Assembly (NCBI GenBank): GCA_009773165.1
Contig: WOUZ01000008.1
Span: 1 to 64,000 of the forward strand
DNA: 64,000 nucleotides
Direction: 5' to 3'
DNA from: Bacteroidota bacterium
GTDB lineage: Bacteria; Bacteroidota; Bacteroidia; Bacteroidales; F082
Of this stretch, positions 62,234-64,000 are shown in pieces. The notes under the pieces are model-generated. The model was not told the origin of the DNA. It worked only from the letters and a program-made list of their open reading frames with translations, and did no database searches. The translations under genes were made by a program, and so were the position numbers. The number at the start of each line of letters is the position of its first letter. Positions within the stretch are counted from its first letter, which is position 1.

Positions 62234-62971
62234 TTGAATAACAAATTCGTAATTGAGGTAAAAAAGATTTTGCTGATAATCTGGCGATTAATTCGTGGGA
62301 TCATTTACGCAACAGGAATAATCTTCATTTTGCTAATTGCTTTAAGTTTTACGGATTACCCTTATAATGCTTATCATTGGCTTGGGACAAGTTTAACGCA
62401 TTCACAAGTTGAAGACGTTGATTATATTATACTTTTAGGTGCAGGTGGAATGCCTGGCCCTGATGCACTTTTAAGGACTCACCACACTTCAAGGATAGCA
62501 AAGAAATACAGTTCCAGTAAAATTATTGTGGCCTTGCCGGCAGACACGAACGATTTTTACAACAGCGACCATTATCGGATGATAGAAGAACTCCATCGTT
62601 TAGGAATTGATCCTGAACGCATTATGTCAGAAACTCAAGGAGTAAACACCTTTCAACAGTCGCAATTTATTTTCAATTTAATTTCAAGAAATAAGGCAAG
62701 TATTATTATTGTAACCTCCCCTGAACATGTTTTTAGGAGTATCCTAACATTCAAAAAAACTGGTTTCTATCACATAAACGGTGAACCAGCATTTGAAAGC
62801 CCAATTGAACAAGCGTTGCTTATCGACAATCAAAAATTAGGCACATCCAAGCAAACCGCCACTGATAATTTGAATATTCGCTACAATATGTGGAGTTATC
62901 TTCAATACGAGATTAAAGTTTTACGAGAATTTGCAGCTATTTTTTATTATAAAATGAAAGGATACCTTTAG
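62234..62971 (+). CDS. YdcF-type (DUF218) membrane protein, TTG start
   Basis: A 245-aa protein with one N-terminal TM helix (about 17-38) and a DUF218/YdcF Rossmann-like domain: VDYIILLGAGGMPGPDALLRTHHTSRIAKKY, then KIIVALPAD, GVNTFQQSQFIFNLI and IIIVTSPEHVFRSIL. Family members are implicated in envelope metabolism, for example ElyC/SanA. No ATG precedes the domain and a TAA lies immediately upstream of the TTG at 62234, so a TTG start is the simplest reading. Confidence 0.8.
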   Translation: MNNKFVIEVKKILLIIWRLIRGIIYATGIIFILLIALSFTDYPYNAYHWLGTSLTHSQVEDVDYIILLGAGGMPGPDALLRTHHTSRIAKKYSSSKIIVALPADTNDFYNSDHYRMIEELHRLGIDPERIMSETQGVNTFQQSQFIFNLISRNKASIIIVTSPEHVFRSILTFKKTGFYHINGEPAFESPIEQALLIDNQKLGTSKQTATDNLNIRYNMWSYLQYEIKVLREFAAIFYYKMKGYL

Positions 62972-63240
62972 CTCTTTCCTGATGTGATTCCAATGATTTT
63001 TTTCAATGAAGCTTAATCTAAGACACTTTGTTGAAAGACTATCAAATGTAAAACATATTTAATTATGTTATTATAGATCAACACTCTAGAGATTGATAAC
63101 TAAGCAAAATGAAGAAGTTCGGTTTTATAAAATGAATGTTCGATTTTCAAAAGTCGGATTATTTTAGACTATGAATAAATCTTAAATAATAAAGAACCAA
63201 TTTTATTCTCATCTATTTTTTTACTCAAACCTAATGAGGC

Positions 63241-63271
63241 AACCCAACGATTTAATTCAATTCGTTGGGTT
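63241..63271. repeat. inverted repeat next to the sucC terminator
   Basis: AACCCAACGA (63241-63250) pairs with TCGTTGGGTT (63262-63271) over 10 bp with an 11-nt loop. There is no T-run on either side in the right orientation, so it is not a simple terminator by itself. It may act as a back-up structure. Confidence 0.6.
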
Positions 63272-63312
63272 AATAAAAAAAACCCGATTAGAAAACTAAC
63301 CGGGCTTTTTTA
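63272..63312. terminator. intrinsic terminator after sucC
   Basis: CCCGATTAG (63283-63291) pairs with CTAACCGGG (63296-63304). On the minus strand the one mismatch becomes a U-G wobble and eight T follow (63275-63282), fitting termination of sucC. On the plus strand a T-run (63306-63311) also follows. Confidence 0.8.
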
Positions 63313-63325
63313 ATTTAGTTATCTA

Positions 63326-64000
63326 CTAATTCAAAACTTCGTTAACAAGTGCAGCAGCATCCTGAAGCCGAATTGCTGAAAACACTTTTAATCCAGATTT
63401 ATCTATCAAATCTTTGCCTTCTTCGGCATTTGTTCCCTGCAAACGTACAATGATTGGCACATTTATTTCACCAATGTTATTATAGGCATCCACAATACCT
63501 TGAGCGACACGGTCGCAGCGGACAATTCCTCCAAAAATATTAACCAGAATGGCCTTAACATTTGGATCTTTCAAGATAATTCTGAAAGCTTCTTCAACCC
63601 GCTTTGCATTGGCTGTACCACCCACATCAAGGAAATTTGCAGGATCGCCACCCGACATTTTAATCATGTCCATAGTAGCCATTGCAAGGCCTGCACCATT
63701 CACCATACAACCAACATTGCCATCCAGTTTCACATAATTGAGATCGAAACGGGTTGCCTCAACTTCAATTGGATCCTCTTCATTCAAATCGCGCATTCCG
63801 GCTATCTCAACCTGACGGTATAAGGCGTTGTTATCAATAGTAACCTTTGAATCAGCAGCATATACACGGTCATCAGCGGCCTTGATTACCGGATTAATTT
63901 CGAACAAACTGGCATCGGTACCCTCATAAGCTTTATAAAGTGCAGCTACAAACTTCACCATTTCTTTGAATGCTGTGCCCGATAAGCCCAGGTTAAAAGC
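63326..64000 (-). CDS. sucC: succinyl-CoA synthetase (ADP-forming) beta subunit, C-terminal part
   Basis: Partial gene; the 5' end lies beyond the window. The visible ~224 residues include LFEINPVI in the ATP-grasp domain, DLNYVKLDGNVGCMVNGAGLAMATMDMIK, GGDPANFLDVGGTANAKRVEEAF, AILVNIFGGIVRCDRVAQGI and IVRLQGTNAEEGKDLI, the classic CoA-ligase domain of SucC. The frame stays open up to base 64000 (upstream residues read AFNLGLSGTAFKEM). TCA-cycle enzyme; a terminator follows immediately. Confidence 0.95.
   Translation of the reverse strand, partial: AFNLGLSGTAFKEMVKFVAALYKAYEGTDASLFEINPVIKAADDRVYAADSKVTIDNNALYRQVEIAGMRDLNEEDPIEVEATRFDLNYVKLDGNVGCMVNGAGLAMATMDMIKMSGGDPANFLDVGGTANAKRVEEAFRIILKDPNVKAILVNIFGGIVRCDRVAQGIVDAYNNIGEINVPIIVRLQGTNAEEGKDLIDKSGLKVFSAIRLQDAAALVNEVLN

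Larger units (their letters stand above)
62972..63325. other. 354-bp intergenic region with tandem hairpins only
   Basis: The left 260 bp are AT-rich with no recognised ORF, RNA or promoter. The right end holds two consecutive hairpins (63241-63271 and 63283-63304) next to the sucC stop. Confidence 0.45.

Noticed and set aside
62972-63240. A tRNA or small RNA gene in the gap before sucC
   Set aside because: No cloverleaf, conserved T-loop motif or promoter-terminator pair on one strand was found.

Overview
The window is a 64 kb stretch of chromosome from a Bacteroidota bacterium, most likely an uncultured or little-studied Bacteroidales/Marinilabiliales-type lineage. The evidence is family content: a protein with a type IX secretion (T9SS) C-terminal signal, a PorE-like OmpA protein, a DUF6089 barrel protein, tandem Skp/OmpH proteins behind BamA, a FeoA-FeoB fusion, an APH-RapZ fusion, and recurring TAnnTTTG -7 promoter boxes in AT-rich intergenic DNA. 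No rRNA, tRNA, insertion sequence, prophage or CRISPR array was recognised. The last gene (sucC) runs off the right edge.

Layout. 0.1-6.2 kb (minus): PorE-like OmpA protein, queE, a T9SS-secreted protein, folD and ffh. 6.3-13.5 kb (minus): a complete histidine operon hisG-D-C-B-H-A-F-IE, preceded by a 25-residue leader peptide with four histidines in five codons and a strong attenuator hairpin. 13.6-19.0 kb (minus): an envelope-assembly block (DUF6089 barrel, uppS, bamA, skp, then a second skp with its own promoter). 19.0-28.5 kb: nadK, a BamA/TamA-like protein, a CBS-ACT protein and rsgA, then a degenerate PrsW-like membrane protein (plus strand), a DUF349 protein, a methionine/cystathionine gamma-lyase-family enzyme and a ferritin-like protein.

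28.6-33.8 kb (plus): a kinase-RapZ C-domain fusion, a 41-residue Cys-rich protein, a MurU-like sugar-phosphate nucleotidylyltransferase and an AddB-like Fe-S nuclease, packed as one operon that suggests amino-sugar/cell-wall recycling. 33.9-42.0 kb (plus): two hybrid histidine kinases followed by CheR and a receiver-less CheB, with no CheA, CheW or MCP. A free Hpt protein lies about 5.5 kb further on. 42-48 kb: a secreted EEP-family protein, a sigma factor with a membrane TPR partner, FeoAB and a DUF2750 protein.

48.2-57.4 kb (minus): an ABC-F protein, then an NAD-coupled soluble [NiFe] hydrogenase operon hoxF-U-Y-H-W with a dihydroorotate-dehydrogenase-like gene at its end, and mnmD. 57.5-63 kb (plus): a DEDD exonuclease, a DUF2779 nuclease-like protein with a degenerate second half, dnaB, a DUF6263-like secreted protein and a YdcF-type membrane protein. 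63.3 kb to the end (minus): sucC.

Most of the window is conserved core genome. The parts most worth a second look are the kinase-RapZ/MurU cluster, the histidine kinase-CheR-CheB cluster, the histidine attenuator, the dyad over the hox promoter, and the degenerate DUF2779 protein next to an intact exonuclease.
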